The notes under the pieces are model-generated. The model worked only from the letters and a program-made list of their open reading frames with translations, made no database searches and was not told where the DNA came from. From NCBI GenBank assembly GCA_024278255.1, contig JAJRTP010000450.1, positions 1-6,009 of the forward strand: DNA of 6,009 nucleotides. The letters run 5' to 3'. A program made the translations under genes and the position numbers. Positions 4,580 to 6,009 of the stretch are shown here, piece after piece (the stretch's first letter is position 1; each line of letters opens with the position of its first letter). Source of the DNA: Chloroflexota bacterium (lineage in GTDB: Bacteria > Chloroflexota > Anaerolineae > Promineifilales > Promineifilaceae).

Positions 4580-6009
4580 TCAGCGAAACCCGACATCATC
4601 CAGGGTAATGACTCCTGCCGGAGTGCGGTCAAACACAAAACGTACCTGCGCTAGATTGGCGGGATCAAAGTCAGGATTTACGGCCGTAAAGTCGGCTAAT
4701 GGGAACTCGAAATGCTGAAACACAGTTTCCGATGCCGGCAGCGGGGACATGAAGACGGCTTTACCAATCTGCCCTTCAAGCTGTGGCTGTAAGAACGTCA
4801 CATGGCTCAGGGGTAGGTGTGCCATCTCTCCCGCACCGTCTAGCAGTTCCACTGTCAAATCAATAGGATCACGTTTCCCGTTTTCTCCTTCATTGCTGGT
4901 TTCCGGGGTAGGGTCTTCGTTAGCGTCAGCCAGGGCAAAGACCAGGACACTCTGCCGGAACAACGGCAATCTCCGTTCCGGCAGCCAAATCGCATAACTC
5001 GCGCCAGCCGCATCCCAACCCAGATAGACTGCGTGGTTGCCCGTGTCGCCCCACTTGGCTTCCACCAACTGCTCTCGCCAGACGGCCAGGTTTTCACCCG
5101 CCTGCACACCGCCGGGCAGCGACGTTGTTGCCAGATTGATGTCCTCTTCGTAGCTGCTGACTAGCCGGGTAGCTGCGTCCTCGTATTGGCTGATGTAAAG
5201 TGTGTCCGGCAGCCACGCTCGCGCCCGGCGATGATCCTGGAAGAGAGGCCGGTAGTCAATTTTCCTGTGCAGGGTGGCTTCGAGAAAGGCGCTGATGGTG
5301 ACTTTGGCGATCTGTTCCTGCTGCTCGGCGGGCATCAGTTGTTCCAGGTTGAAAACACGCATCAATGGCTCGAACAGGTCTTTGCGCCCCCAGGCGGTGT
5401 TGAACTGCCCGTGATTGGCTCCGTAGATGTACAGGGCAGCTTTGAACCAGTCTCCCTCGCCGGTGAAATGGATACGGCCGTACTGCCTGACCCCTGAAAA
5501 AGAAACCACATCCATATCGTGCACCCCGTGCAGGACGAGATAATTCACATCCTCCAGCGCTATCTCTCGCCCGGCCGGTTTGTACGTGCCGTCCACTGGC
5601 GCAATAGCCACCAGTGAGCGGATACCGAAACCATAGTCAAAGCGCACATCAGCATTGTCCGGGTAACAGGGCAGATTGTTGAAAGCGGCCGCCACCGCTA
5701 TCGCTTCTCCGCCCCGCGAATGGCCTATCAAAGCTACATTGTCCAAGTCTACCTTGGCGTAGAACGGATTGCCCGGTGTGGCGTTCCAATCGCGCCACAG
5801 CCGCAGGTGTTCCAACAACAGCCAGCCCCGCAGATCGTTTTCCTCTTGCAGGGAACGGATCATCAGCAGGTCGGAGAAGAAGGAGAGGTTGAGAAAGTTC
5901 TCGTCCACCGAGACTACGATGAAGCCCCGGCTGGCCAGCAGTTCGCCTAGGTAGGCATAGCCACCGTCTGAAAAATCCTCCATCTCGTGGTTGCCATGCG
6001 CGATTACGA
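4580..6009 (-). CDS. Alpha/beta hydrolase with C-terminal beta-sandwich domain, 5' end outside window
   Basis: Coding runs off the right edge: before the first in-window ATG (5983) the frame reads VIAHGNHE, the oxyanion-hole strand HG segment of the alpha/beta-hydrolase fold, so that ATG is internal. Counting from it, the nucleophile elbow is GHSRGG with S89. The acid is probably D156 in LHGVHDMDVV, and the base is H191 in YGANHGQF. The context SRGGE plus a large insertion (104-125) is like the chlorophyllase/PAF-acetylhydrolase-type esterases rather than small lipases; substrate unknown. Residues ~230-300 are a helical linker. From ~300 to the end (467) the sequence is beta-rich, ending FDRTPAGVITLDDVGFR, like galactose-binding or carbohydrate-binding jelly rolls. 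This suggests a secreted or surface enzyme; a signal peptide would be outside the window. It is the first gene of a likely pair with the membrane protein. Confidence 0.82.
   Translation of the reverse strand, partial: VIAHGNHEMEDFSDGGYAYLGELLASRGFIVVSVDENFLNLSFFSDLLMIRSLQEENDLRGWLLLEHLRLWRDWNATPGNPFYAKVDLDNVALIGHSRGGEAIAVAAAFNNLPCYPDNADVRFDYGFGIRSLVAIAPVDGTYKPAGREIALEDVNYLVLHGVHDMDVVSFSGVRQYGRIHFTGEGDWFKAALYIYGANHGQFNTAWGRKDLFEPLMRVFNLEQLMPAEQQEQIAKVTISAFLEATLHRKIDYRPLFQDHRRARAWLPDTLYISQYEDAATRLVSSYEEDINLATTSLPGGVQAGENLAVWREQLVEAKWGDTGNHAVYLGWDAAGASYAIWLPERRLPLFRQSVLVFALADANEDPTPETSNEGENGKRDPIDLTVELLDGAGEMAHLPLSHVTFLQPQLEGQIGKAVFMSPLPASETVFQHFEFPLADFTAVNPDFDPANLAQVRFVFDRTPAGVITLDDVGFR

Noticed and set aside
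353..5481. The ACGGCCGT copies as a CRISPR or tandem repeat
   Set aside because: Spacing is irregular (about 113 to 795 bases) and copies lie inside unrelated genes in different codon phases.

Overview
The window looks like ordinary chromosome from an environmental bacterium with fairly high GC. My best guess is a Chloroflexota lineage (Anaerolineae/Ardenticatenia-like), judged from the gene types and from the abundance of one palindromic octamer. That assignment is inference and no marker gene is present. All recognisable full-length genes lie on the minus strand. The first ~225 bases differ: they carry a plus-strand gene fragment at 47% GC (104/220 counted), against 67% in bases 241-480.

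Layout in minus-strand transcription order, from the right edge to the left. (1) An alpha/beta hydrolase with a C-terminal beta-rich domain, its 5' end cut by the window (4580-6009). (2) An eight-helix membrane protein of unknown function (3660-4535) with a perfect Shine-Dalgarno, followed by an intrinsic terminator (3589-3625). (3) A ParB/Srx-fold protein (2989-3564), a 35-base perfect hairpin (2948-2982), a stand-alone receiver domain that lacks the usual acidic pair (2581-2928), and a membrane-anchored putative HExxH metallopeptidase (1391-2566). These three genes have short gaps and look like one operon. (4) A GbsR/MarR-type regulator (792-1328) with its own sigma70-like promoter and a 16-bp palindrome between promoter and gene, suggesting autoregulation. 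(5) A long imperfect inverted repeat (664-764) that could terminate transcription in both directions. (6) A DUF84 inosine/xanthosine triphosphatase gene (221-640) that starts normally but loses its conserved sequence after about residue 139, where it runs head-on into a TPR-protein fragment on the plus strand (2-223). The junction is a real rearrangement or an assembly chimera.

The strongest unexplained signal is the palindrome ACGGCCGT. I count 14 perfect copies in 6 kb, against about 0.1 expected from composition. Every copy lies inside a gene, all three codon phases are used, and each of the seven native genes carries at least one. This resembles the cyanobacterial HIP1 phenomenon but with a different core. 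The other candidate for novelty is the ParB-like / degenerate receiver / anchored-protease gene set. I see no tRNA, rRNA, CRISPR array, transposase or replication origin.
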